A stretch of 36,881 nucleotides of DNA from the NCBI GenBank assembly GCA_036565725.1, contig DATCXQ010000389.1:1-36881 (forward strand), given 5' to 3'. Both the position numbers and the translations under genes were made by a program. Shown here one piece after another: positions 21,769-30,100 of this stretch. The stretch is from JAJVID01 sp036565725. GTDB taxonomy: Bacteria > Acidobacteriota > Blastocatellia > RBC074. The notes beneath the pieces are model-generated. The model saw only the letters and a list, made by a program, of their open reading frames with translations. It had not been told where the DNA came from and ran no database searches. How positions within the stretch are numbered: the first letter of the stretch is position 1; each line of letters begins with the position of its first letter.

Positions 21769-23172
21769 ATGGCTGAACTCTTTGGCACGGATGGCATTCG
21801 AGGCGTGGCCGGCCAATACCCGCTCGACCGGCGCACGATCGAGCGGATCGCTTATTCGCTGGCGATTGAATTAACAAGGCGCTCAGGCCACGCCCCGCGC
21901 CTCGTCATCGGGCGCGACACACGCGAATCAGGGGAATGGATCGAAGCGGCCCTCGCGCGAGGCCTCCAGGCTGCGCGCGCCGGCGCGCGCTTCGCCGGCG
22001 TGATCACGACGCCGGGCGTCGCTTATCTGACGCGGACGCTCGGCGCGGACGCGGGGCTGGTCATTTCGGCCTCACACAATTCGTACGAGGACAACGGAAT
22101 CAAAGTCTTCTCCCCGTCAGGAAGGAAGCTCGATGACGAGGCGGAACAGGCGATCGAGCGGAGCCTGGGAGCGCAGGCATCCCTGCCTGCGTGGGCTCCG
22201 GCAACGACCGACTTGCCGAAGCAAGCAGGCAGGGATGCCTGCGCTCCCAGGGAGTTTTCTGATGATAAGATCGAAACAGACGCAAGTCTCGTGGAAAAAT
22301 ATCTGGCGTTCCTGCGCGGTGAGGTCGGAGCCGGGGTGAGCCTGAAGGGCTTGAGGATTGTGATTGATTGCGCCAACGGGGCCGCTTATGAGATTGCGCC
22401 TAAATTGTTCACCGCGCTCGGCGCCGATCTGGTTGTGATCAACGCCGACCCGAACGGAAAAAACATCAATCTCGACTGCGGCTCGCTTCATCCCGAGAAG
22501 TTGCGATGGACCGTGATCGAACAGAAAGCCGACCTGGGCCTGGCTTTCGACGGCGACGCCGACCGGTTGCTGATGGTCGATGAGCGCGGCGATCTGGTGG
22601 ACGGCGATCAGGTGTTGTTCATCATGGCCGATTACATGGCATCTAAGGGGCGTCTCAGCGGTGGCAGAGTGGTCGCGACTGTGATGAGCAATCTCGGGCT
22701 TGAGCTGGCCCTGGCTGATAGGGGCGTTACGCTGGCGCGGACCGCCGTGGGCGATAAGTACGTGCTGGATGAACTGCTCAAAGGCGGCGGCAGCCTCGGC
22801 GGCGAGCAATCAGGCCACATCATCTTTCCCGAAATCAGCCTGGCCGGCGACGGGATGATCACTGCCCTCGAAGTTCTGCGCGCCGTCGCCGAACGAAACA
22901 TAGCCCTCAGCGCCCTGGCGGCCGCCTACACGCGGTACCCGCAAGTGACCGTCAACGTGCGCGTCTCGCGCAAACCGCCTTTCGACGCCGTCCCGCCCAT
23001 CCTGGAGGCGATCAACATGATTGAAAGGGAGATGGCGGGCAGAGGCCGCCTGATAGTGCGTTATTCCGGCACCGAGAACCTGGCGCGCGTGATGATCGAA
23101 GGGCAGGACGAAGCTACGATTCGCATTCAGGCAGAGTCAATCGCTCAGGTCATCACCGCGCAGATCGGATAA
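21769..23172 (+). CDS. glmM: Phosphoglucosamine mutase GlmM with an in-frame palindromic insert
   Basis: 467 residues. Converts glucosamine-6-P to glucosamine-1-P for UDP-GlcNAc and peptidoglycan. Begins FGTDGIRG; the catalytic phosphoserine is Ser102 in ISASHNSYEDNG; the metal loop is DGDADR at 261-266; the substrate/phosphate loop is RYSGTENLARVMIEG near the end. From memory, E. coli GlmM has 445 residues with Ser102 and its DGDGDR loop at 241-246, so this protein carries about 20 extra residues between these sites. They coincide with a perfect 26-bp inverted repeat at 22165-22250 that encodes residues 133-161 (GAQASLPAWAP, KQAGRDACAP). The frame and all catalytic motifs are kept, so the enzyme is probably active with an added surface loop. 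Confidence 0.96.
   Translation: MAELFGTDGIRGVAGQYPLDRRTIERIAYSLAIELTRRSGHAPRLVIGRDTRESGEWIEAALARGLQAARAGARFAGVITTPGVAYLTRTLGADAGLVISASHNSYEDNGIKVFSPSGRKLDDEAEQAIERSLGAQASLPAWAPATTDLPKQAGRDACAPREFSDDKIETDASLVEKYLAFLRGEVGAGVSLKGLRIVIDCANGAAYEIAPKLFTALGADLVVINADPNGKNINLDCGSLHPEKLRWTVIEQKADLGLAFDGDADRLLMVDERGDLVDGDQVLFIMADYMASKGRLSGGRVVATVMSNLGLELALADRGVTLARTAVGDKYVLDELLKGGGSLGGEQSGHIIFPEISLAGDGMITALEVLRAVAERNIALSALAAAYTRYPQVTVNVRVSRKPPFDAVPPILEAINMIEREMAGRGRLIVRYSGTENLARVMIEGQDEATIRIQAESIAQVITAQIG
22165..22250. repeat. Perfect 26-bp inverted repeat inside glmM
   Basis: Arms 22165-22190 and 22225-22250 are exact reverse complements, spacer 34 nt. Each arm also contains its own short inverted repeat (GCAGGCA...TGCCTGC). 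It codes in frame for glmM residues 133-161, and because it is palindromic the opposite strand reads nearly the same peptide (GAQASLPA, AGRDACAP). The same style of peptide is known to me as a recurring insert in proteins of some acidobacteria and related phyla. Confidence 0.95.
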
Positions 23173-23180
23173 GAGGGAAA

Positions 23181-23276
23181 GACGGGGGGATGGGGCGACA
23201 AGGCGACGGGGCGACGGAGAAAGGGAGCTTTCTGTTCTTCCATCGCCTCGTCGCCCTGTCGCCCCGTCCCCCCGTC
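23181..23276. repeat. 36-bp imperfect palindrome between glmM and dinB
   Basis: Arms 23181-23216 and 23241-23276 pair with about four mismatches, loop 24 nt, made of GGGGCGAC-type units. It fills nearly the whole gap between two convergent genes and could act as a transcription barrier, although it has no U-tract. Confidence 0.88.
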
Positions 23277-23284
23277 CTCTGTCC

Positions 23285-23854
23285 TTAAGCCGCGTTCGCC
23301 AGCGCCGCGTCTGACAAGATTCTCTCTGCCCAGAGGTATTTCATCGCTGGTTGGTTGATCGAGACGCTGTCGCCGTTGCGGCCTTTGAGCATTGAAATCT
23401 TAGATCCCATCTCGCGCGCGTAAGAGCTTAACTGCCCGCGATGGTGAACCGTGTGGTCGTGCAGAAAGGTTAGATAGACAACCGCCGGGTATCTGAAGAC
23501 GCCGTAAAACGACAGGTAGTTGGTCAGCTTCTTGACGTTCAGCTTTCTGATCGATTCGAGGCTCTTGTCGAAACGTTCTTCGTAATACTCGGCCATCTGG
23601 GACATGCTTTCGGGCGGCGATTCCATGTCGTCGTCGTCCCGCAAAAACGAGCCGCTGGCGATGCCACTCAGGAGTTGAAGCTCGGTGCTGACGATGTGCC
23701 ACGCCAACTCGCGCGCGGATCGCGAGTTGGGATTCGGGCGGTAATCACAATGGTAATCGGGTATTGATCTGAGGACGCGCAGCGTGACGATGTGCGCCTC
23801 TTCGACCCTGTTGAGAAGAAAGTCGCGGAGAAAAGACGCTTGTTCTGAAGTCAT
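23285..23854 (-). CDS. DinB-family protein
   Basis: 189 residues, a four-helix bundle family with three metal-binding histidines. Visible sites: RELAWHIVSTELQLL (about His53) and FLHDHTVHHRGQLSSYAREMG (about residues 129-149), matching the HxxxHRGQ pattern of DinB/DUF664 proteins. Members include thiol S-transferases (bacillithiol, mycothiol) and proteins of unknown role. The ribosome site is nearly perfect, AGGAGGTG with seven bases to the ATG. It follows the 23891-24166 gene by 36 bases and may be the last gene of a four-gene unit of otherwise unknown proteins. Substrate not predictable. Confidence 0.85.
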   Translation of the reverse strand: MTSEQASFLRDFLLNRVEEAHIVTLRVLRSIPDYHCDYRPNPNSRSARELAWHIVSTELQLLSGIASGSFLRDDDDMESPPESMSQMAEYYEERFDKSLESIRKLNVKKLTNYLSFYGVFRYPAVVYLTFLHDHTVHHRGQLSSYAREMGSKISMLKGRNGDSVSINQPAMKYLWAERILSDAALANAA

Positions 23855-23890
23855 AATTACACCTCCTATTCGGTTTTTGTATTTATGTGT

Positions 23891-24166
23891 TTATTGGCGG
23901 TAGGCGCGCAGCATTTCGACTATTTGTTCAACCATGTTGTCAGGCACGCCGATCGTTGACAGATCAACCGCGCCCAGAATCGTTTTGACCATCCCGTCGG
24001 CGTGCCGCTCTATGCTATTTGCGCTCTCTATGATTTCCGGGGCGCCCAGCGCTGAGGACAGCCTCCTGATCTTGCGGGTGGCGGCGATGATTTCAAAAAC
24101 GGCGAACGGGTTAACGCCCGCTGTGTCTGCGAAGCCGCTCGCCGACGATCGAGATGAACGTTTCAT
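23891..24166 (-). CDS. Small hypothetical helical protein
   Basis: 91 residues. GAAGGAG lies seven bases before the ATG, fixing the start even though it overlaps the preceding gene by 56 bases in another frame. The first 15 residues are Ser/Arg-rich; the rest (FEIIAATRKIRRLSSALGAPEIIESANSIERHADGMVKTIL and VPDNMVEQIVEMLRAY) looks fully alpha-helical. No known motif. The long overlap with 24111-24875 suggests coupled translation, and the tight spacing to dinB suggests the same transcript. Function unknown. Confidence 0.6.
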   Translation of the reverse strand: MKRSSRSSASGFADTAGVNPFAVFEIIAATRKIRRLSSALGAPEIIESANSIERHADGMVKTILGAVDLSTIGVPDNMVEQIVEMLRAYRQ

Positions 24167-24875
24167 GATCGTACTCCTTCATAATTCGCCAGGCGTCATC
24201 GCTGAGATGGCCGGCGTATCTGCTCTTCTTTATCCTTTTGCCCTTGTCGTCGTCCCATTCGGTCCAGCAACGCCACAGGTTCAAACCGGCGTCCGAACGC
24301 CGCCACTCACAACCGCGCGGGGTCGGCGGCCAGTCCAGGGAGATTTGCTTCTTGTTGAGTTTCTTGAGACCAGGGCGTCGGGACTTGCCTGGGATTGCTG
24401 ATTGCTTTTTGGGGGGAACGGATTTTTTGAGTTCTTTGGGGCCTGGATGGTGGGACTCACGATTCCCCCTCCGTCCCATCGTCTCTCTCGACTTTAGACC
24501 GTGATTGGTTTCGGCTTCTTTCTCCTTCGCGTTCGTTTCGCCATCACCGCTTCCGATGACCGCCATGAATGGCGCTTTCGAACCTCCGCCATCCACCCTC
24601 GCATCCGGCCTCGCCTCAATCTCACTCGCGGAGCCCAACGAGTCTCCGGGCAGGTCTTCAGGCCAGTGATCGTCCAGGTCTTCGCCGTTGGGGTCGCTCG
24701 CGCGAACGGAGACCGTAAAATCAGCTTCTTCAACAACCGGCCCGATGACCGGGGCGCCGCCCGCGACCATGCGTAATCTGGGTTTGACACGATCCGCTTC
24801 CGCCGGGCGGATGAAGGCGTCGGAATTATCTTCGTCTGTGTATGTTCTCTGCGCCGCTGAGCCTGCCGCGCTCAA
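24111..24875 (-). CDS. Hypothetical protein with disordered N-terminus and conserved-looking C-terminal domain
   Basis: Up to 254 residues. The start is uncertain: the TTG at 24875 has no ribosome site, while an in-frame CTG at 24920 overlaps the upstream stop (CTGA) and has AAGGG in front. Residues 1-110 are acidic and likely unstructured, 110-175 are Lys/Pro/Ser-rich, and 175-254 (from SLDWPPTPRGCEWRRSDAG) form a Trp-rich basic domain with WRCWTEWDDDKGKRIKKSRYAGHL. That end is loosely reminiscent of DUF6788-type YxxW..G..K..YLG segments of mobile-element proteins, but I cannot confirm this. No enzyme motif. It lies between a four-helix membrane protein and a small helical protein on the same strand. 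Confidence 0.55.
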   Translation of the reverse strand: MSAAGSAAQRTYTDEDNSDAFIRPAEADRVKPRLRMVAGGAPVIGPVVEEADFTVSVRASDPNGEDLDDHWPEDLPGDSLGSASEIEARPDARVDGGGSKAPFMAVIGSGDGETNAKEKEAETNHGLKSRETMGRRGNRESHHPGPKELKKSVPPKKQSAIPGKSRRPGLKKLNKKQISLDWPPTPRGCEWRRSDAGLNLWRCWTEWDDDKGKRIKKSRYAGHLSDDAWRIMKEYDHETFISIVGERLRRHSGR

Positions 24876-24916
24876 TGGCGCGTTGGTTTGTGAGGGTGCG
24901 CGGGATGCGCCCTCGC

Positions 24917-25606
24917 TCAGCGGCTCTGCCCTTTTGGGTCGTTTGGCGATAGGGCTTGCACGTAGCCTATGGCGTTGGCGTGAGCGTGACGGGGCAGTTG
25001 TGGGTAAGCCGATCCTATGATCTGATCTGCCAGCCGGTCCGCCTCATAATCTGCGCGTTCCGCCATTGCGGCCCGTATCTTGTCGCTCTCCAACCCTTCG
25101 GTCTTCGCCTCCAGTATCTTTTCTTGCTGTTTGCCCATATATCGAAGCTCGAGACGAATCAGCCGAATCACCGGGTCGGCAAGGGTAATGAACAGGACTA
25201 TCAATAACACCGCGATGAAGACCGTTACCGCCCCCCAATCTATCCACTCCATTTGAAACGGATGTAACTCGATGCCCTTTACCATCATGAAATGAGTGAC
25301 CAGGTTGATCAGCATCACGACTACCAGAAAGCCCATTCCCGCCAGAGAGACCAATCGCTCCATGCCGGATGAAAACGCGCGCGTGAATCCGTATACCAAC
25401 CACACGAACGCTCCTTCGACAACGACCACCGCAAAGAGCGCCAGCGCCTGTTGAAAGATGAACGGCATGTCCCCGAAGCCGCTGCGATAGATCATATACG
25501 ACGACACACAAGAGAGAGCCGTGATGCATATCAGAATCACCGCCCCGCCGATGATCACGTTCTTACGGGCCCGATTGTATTTGAATGCGTCCTGTACGCT
25601 ACCCAT
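24917..25606 (-). CDS. Four-helix membrane protein, unknown function
   Basis: 229 residues with four helices at about 17-38, 48-72, 82-104 and 124-146, then a cytoplasmic coiled tail (ELRYMGKQQEKILEAKTEGLESDKIRAAMAERADYEADRL). The N-terminus SVQDAFKYNRARKN is basic and cytoplasmic. AGGGGGT sits five bases before the ATG, giving a sure start. It is the first gene of the minus-strand group ending with dinB. The short loops and Phe/Trp-rich helices resemble small membrane proteins of plasmids or integrated elements, but there is no identifiable domain. Confidence 0.65.
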   Translation of the reverse strand: MGSVQDAFKYNRARKNVIIGGAVILICITALSCVSSYMIYRSGFGDMPFIFQQALALFAVVVVEGAFVWLVYGFTRAFSSGMERLVSLAGMGFLVVVMLINLVTHFMMVKGIELHPFQMEWIDWGAVTVFIAVLLIVLFITLADPVIRLIRLELRYMGKQQEKILEAKTEGLESDKIRAAMAERADYEADRLADQIIGSAYPQLPRHAHANAIGYVQALSPNDPKGQSR

Positions 25607-25638
25607 ATTACCCCCTAGATTTACTTCGTTTTTTTATC

Positions 25639-25691
25639 GGCGCCGCGCGCTTGTTCTTGCGATGCAACCGCGCAGCCGTTCGCGCGGCGCC
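25639..25691. repeat. 11-bp GC-rich palindrome
   Basis: Perfect arms 25639-25649 and 25681-25691, loop 31 nt, in the leader side of the 24917-25606 gene. Directly beside it GACAGGCT (25706-25713) pairs with AGCCTGTC (25765-25772). Confidence 0.75.
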
Positions 25692-25862
25692 ATTCTTTGA
25701 AAATAGACAGGCTACGCCCTGCCCTTGAATAAAAAGAGCGTTATCAGTGGTGGCGCAGACCGAAAGCCTGTCCACCCTCAATTCATGCTACGGACAGAGT
25801 AAAGTCTGCCCCAATGATTTTCTCCTCGCCGCAGCCCGGTCGCCGAACCGAAAAGGCGGGAA

Positions 25863-25897
25863 CCACTGACCCCGACGCGGGTAGTCGGGATCAGTGG
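25863..25897. repeat. 14-bp hairpin
   Basis: Arms 25863-25876 and 25884-25897 with one mismatch and a 7-nt loop, inside the 858-base gene-free stretch 25607-26464. Confidence 0.75.
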
Positions 25898-25998
25898 AAT
25901 AACGCCAGTGGCTGAGATCGTGGTTCAAGTGGCTCAGGCGAGAAAACGAATTTTCAGATAATCAATTCAAAAGGGGCCCAAGGCGCTAAAAAGGTTGC

Positions 25999-26225
25999 GC
26001 GCGAACGGATTTTCTGAGAAAGTTCGCGCTGACTTGAATCCCTGACGGACTCTTCAAAATCTGACAACGGGGAATCAGTGATCGCGCCTCGACAGATGAA
26101 CGCCATCCTCCGAAATAAATCGGAGATCATCGTGAATTGCCGCTCGTTTCATCTGTGAAACACGAATGTACATCAATACTATGCCCATTGCAAGAGGTTT
26201 TTTGCCGCCTCTGGCAAAATTTTTT
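25999..26225 (+). ncRNA. Candidate small RNA ending in an orphan terminator
   Basis: Plus-strand stems: 25999-26006 with 26022-26029 (8 bp); 26093-26100 with 26148-26155 (8 bp) enclosing a CTCCG/CGGAG hairpin; then the terminator at 26200-26225. No protein gene on the plus strand precedes this terminator: the nearest plus-strand gene ends at 23172 with four minus-strand genes between. A possible -10 (GATAAT, about 25957) lacks a good -35. The RNA, its 5' end and role are inference. Confidence 0.35.
26200..26225 (+). terminator. Intrinsic terminator without an assigned gene
   Basis: TTTTGCC (26200-26206), 6-nt loop, GGCAAAA (26213-26219), then six T. Only the plus strand has a proper U-tract. 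Confidence 0.7.
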
Positions 26226-26430
26226 GCGTGGCGTTGCGTATATAAAACGATGCGGTTTGGCGTCGCGTGGCGCTGAAGGAGCTTACGTCGGGGCTGAGTT
26301 TGGTTCCCCTAGAGCGGGGGTGTTAGGATCACACTAGTTGCCCTGCCCGTTCCTTTCGCATTGTAAAAAGGTTTTGATGTATTGCGCGAATAAGCGCGCA
26401 TAAAGGAGGGAGCGCGGAAATTTACCTTTA

Positions 26431-26458
26431 AATAATAACAGCGAAATAATAACAGCGA
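26431..26458 (+). repeat. Tandem direct repeat before the CxxCxxCC gene
   Basis: AATAATAACAGCGA occurs twice in a row, ending six bases before the ATG at 26465 and covering the place where a ribosome site is expected. Confidence 0.85.
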
Positions 26459-26464
26459 GGGCGA

Positions 26465-27037
26465 ATGACTCAGGACAACAAATTCCAAAACAAGCTGGTG
26501 CAGATCAAACCGGTCAAGAGATCGGAAGAGCCATCCGAGGACGGCTCTCAAATCACAATCGAACTGCCGGCGCTTTCCGAGCGGGAAATTTATCGAAAAA
26601 AAGCTTACATAGGCTTCCGCAAAATAATCGGTTTCTTTTATACAAGGCATTCATACGGCGCAGTGCGGCGCTGGATATTGGCGAAAATTTTACCGGACAG
26701 GATTCTCTACCGCTGGAAACCTTACCAACGTGGCGGCTGCAACCGCTGCGGCCTGTGCTGCAAGATAGTCTTCCGCTGTCCTTTCTTTTACGAGGACGAG
26801 AACACGACGGCCTGTTTGATCTACACCTCGCCCAAACACGCCCCTCCGCCGTGCGTCGTATATCCGATAGATCCGATCGATCTGGCCGAAGTCCAGCGCG
26901 AGGTCTCCCCCGCGCCCTGCCCGTTTTATTTTGAAGGGCAGCCGGAGCACCCCACGACGTGGGGAGCGATCAAGGCTGAGATTCGCGCGGAGTTCGGGAA
27001 GCGCGTCGACAAGCTGAAAGAGGCGTTTGATTTCTGA
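26465..27037 (+). CDS. YkgJ-like cysteine-cluster protein
   Basis: 190 residues. The core is a metal or Fe-S binding cysteine cluster: Cys92, Cys95, Cys98 and Cys99 in GCNRCGLCC, then Cys105, Cys117, Cys130 and Cys152. This CxxCxxCC pattern with later single Cys is that of the YkgJ/UPF0153 family, proposed to chelate zinc or iron. The first ~85 residues are a basic, partly helical extension not found in minimal members. No signal peptide. The gene is monocistronic, with a UUCG-looped terminator 32 bases after its stop. Function unknown. Confidence 0.85.
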   Translation: MTQDNKFQNKLVQIKPVKRSEEPSEDGSQITIELPALSEREIYRKKAYIGFRKIIGFFYTRHSYGAVRRWILAKILPDRILYRWKPYQRGGCNRCGLCCKIVFRCPFFYEDENTTACLIYTSPKHAPPPCVVYPIDPIDLAEVQREVSPAPCPFYFEGQPEHPTTWGAIKAEIRAEFGKRVDKLKEAFDF

Positions 27038-27068
27038 ATGCCGCCAGGAGAGCCATTCTAGTCAAAGA

Positions 27069-27102
27069 AAGAGGGGGAGTGGATTCGTCCACTCCCCCTC
27101 TT
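27069..27102. terminator. Bidirectional intrinsic terminator with TTCG loop
   Basis: Perfect 15-bp stem (27069-27083 with 27088-27102) closed by TTCG, between the convergent cysteine-cluster gene and TonB receptor gene. Tails are TTGATTTTAG on the plus strand and TTTCTTTGAC on the minus strand. Confidence 0.9.
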
Positions 27103-27128
27103 GATTTTAGTCTCTGATAAGACGCCGA

Positions 27129-30100
27129 TTAAAAGTCAAGGCGTCCGCCAATTTGAACGACGCGCGGATCAAACGTACTTGTGACACGTCCGAACGTTGC
27201 GCTGTTGATGCTCTGAAACTGGCCAGAGAAGAAGTTGGTGTGGTTTAAGGCGTTAAACCCTTCCAGGCGAAGTTGGAACTTGATGCCCTCCTTGATCTGG
27301 AAGTTCTTTGCCAGAGTCGCATCAAGATTGACAAACAACGGCCCGTTGATGAAAGCGCGCTCCAAACCACTGGTTTGTCCCGGCGCGTTGTTGAAGAAGA
27401 CCTGACCATTGAATGGAGTTGTGCCGAAGCCTTCCGCCGCGCGGCCAGTCGTATTGATTACCGAAGGGTTGATGTAATAGATACCCGCCGGCAATCCTTG
27501 GGGGTTGTTTGCCTCCAACTTAAAGACGCCAACCAAATCTTTGACCTGATCTTTGTCCAGCGAAGTGAGGGCGGTTTGACGGCCAGAACGCCCCCCGCGG
27601 TTGAAAGTGCCACGAGGATCGATGATCGAGATCGGCGCGCCGGAACTGATTGTCAGAATCGGGCTGATTTGCCAGCCGCCGATGATAGCGTTAACCACGC
27701 CTTTTGAGCCGCTGAAGAATGTGCGTCCATTGCCGAATGGCAGTTCATAGACCGAATTCAGCTTAATGGTATGCGTCTGGTCGTAATCGGCGCGCGAATA
27801 TTCCAGCTCCGGTCTGGCGTTATCGAGGAACGGCTCGACCAATCCCTGTGAAGTGCCGATACCGTTAGTTAACGTCTTCTGAAAGGTGTAATTCGTCTGT
27901 ATGGACAAGCCTTTGGTGAACCGGCGACGGAATTCCATCTGCAACGAGTTGTAGCGGTATTTCGCGCCGTTGGTGAAGAGGTTGGCTACGCCAGTGCCTG
28001 GGTTAGGCAGGAACCTCACCGTACCAGTCTGAGCCAGGTTGATGTAATTTAGCGCCAAATCCGCTGCCGTTCCGTTAATCAACTGATTGCGGTTCCCGGC
28101 ATTCGCCAACGATCCGCCGCTAACGAGATTCGGGAATACTGTCAGCGCTTGGCATCCGGCGTTCTGCGCCGTTGTGCAGGCCGCATTGCCAGTCAACAAG
28201 AGATTGGCGCGCGCACGGTTAAAGTCGGCCAGGAAGCCGTTGTTGACGATATCAATTTGATTGAAGTCAATGCTGCGCCAGAGATTGTCGGCGCGTCCGC
28301 CGACGTAACGAATTTCGACGGCGTTCGCGCCAAATTCGCGCTGGATGCCGAAGTTATACTCATGCACTTTCGGCGTTTGAATGCCAGGATTAATCGCGAA
28401 AGCGGTGCCGAAGTTGGAGAACGCCGCGCTGTTGTTCTGCGCGAAAGTTCGAGGAACAATGGGATTGCCCGGGGAGTTGATTGCCGGCAGCGCATTCAAT
28501 CTGGCGTTGAGAGCCGAGTTGCCTGTCGCCGGATTGAGGGCATTGATAGTAGTGGTGCCGAGCCCGACGTTACCAACGGCGGCGTTGTTGAGCGCCGTGA
28601 TCATCTGATCGTTTAGGTAGCTCTGGCGATAACCGCCGCGCAACACGGAAGTACCACCTTCGCCGAAAACGAATTTGCCGAATTTACCCCAATTCCTCGG
28701 CGCCCAGGCGACGCTGATAATTGGGGCGAAGTTGTTCTTGTCGGTCTTGTAGAATTGATTTTCTGCGCCCGCGTTGCCGCCGATGAAATTATAGGTGCCG
28801 TTCGGATCGAGAATCGCTTGAACCGGGTCAACGCCATTCGGGATCACCACTTCCAACGCCAAGCCGTTGTTCTGCTTCAACCCGGTATAGAGCTCATAGC
28901 GCAAGCCCAGATTGAGCGTCAGTGATGGAAGCGCTCTAAACTGATCCTGAATATAAAGCGAATGATTTCCGTAGCGGAAATCCTGGATGCGTCTGATCGG
29001 TTGGAAGCCTGAAGTCTTGGTTTCAACGTTAAACGCTTGAGAGCCTTGACCGACGATACCGCCGAGCAGCCCCAGCAATGAGTTCGCCGTAGCCAACTGA
29101 TTTGCGGAGATCCCTCCGTCGAATTGAGTGGCGAGCAAATTGGGTGTGTTGGCGTTCGTTCCCAAGTTGTACGTCGCAACAATGCCGGCGTCGTTGTAGG
29201 CATCGACTTCCTGGAACTGCAACTGTCCGCCGAAGCGCAAGCCATGATTGCCAATTGTCAGATCGGCGTTGTCCTGGAAGTTGTAGTACCGCGTGAAACG
29301 TCCCTGATCCTGGAAAGTGACTACAGGATTGCTGATCGATGGAACGCCGACATAGAATCCGGGAGCGGGATTTGTGTTATCAAAGGGCACCTCGCTACGG
29401 AACGAGCCGCCGCGAATCTCGTTGCTAAATCGCCCGGTTGGCGTCCAGCGATAAGCCGCCACCAGGAATTTATTGGTTGAAGACTGAATCACCGCCGGAG
29501 TCGCGCCGAATCCTTGGTTTCCATCCACATCCGGCCGCAAGTTGTTCTCTCTGTTGTAATCGTAAATAACATTGACGCTGTGTCGTTCACTGATATCGAC
29601 ATCGAAGCGCGTCGTATAGACGTTGCGACTGGAATTCGAAGGCTGATTGAAGCTCAACCCGGTGGTGTTCAACTGATCGCCGATGTCCGTGCGGTTACCG
29701 GCCGTGGGCAAGGCGGAAAGAACGTTCTGGGAGACAAAGGGATCAATACCTGGAAATCCAGCCAATGTGAGTAGATTGGCGGTGCGAGTGGCGCCAGCGT
29801 TGTCACGATAGGTGAAAATGCCTTGACGCGCGTTGGGCAATAAGATGGTGCGATCGCGAAGCGAGGAAGTACGAGTCCTCAGCCCTTCGTAACCGAAGAA
29901 AAAGTAAGCCTTGTCATTCAACAAAGACGGGCCGCCCTGGCCAAAGCGCGGGAGCGGCACTGGGCCGAGCAGCTTTCCGCCGAAGTTATTGCGGTTGAGG
30001 AATGAAATCGGAATACTGCTGCGATTGCTGAAGAAGTCGTTGGCGGCGTAGGCCGTGTTGCGGTTGAATTCGAAGGCCGAACCATGGAAATTCTTCTCGC

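Noticed and set aside
25811..25915. A 33-codon plus-strand frame starting ATGATTTTCTCC
   Set aside because: It runs through the 25863-25897 hairpin and has no ribosome site; not accepted as a gene.
26137..26337. A 66-codon plus-strand frame after the candidate sRNA
   Set aside because: It crosses the terminator at 26200-26225, has no ribosome site and a random-looking composition.
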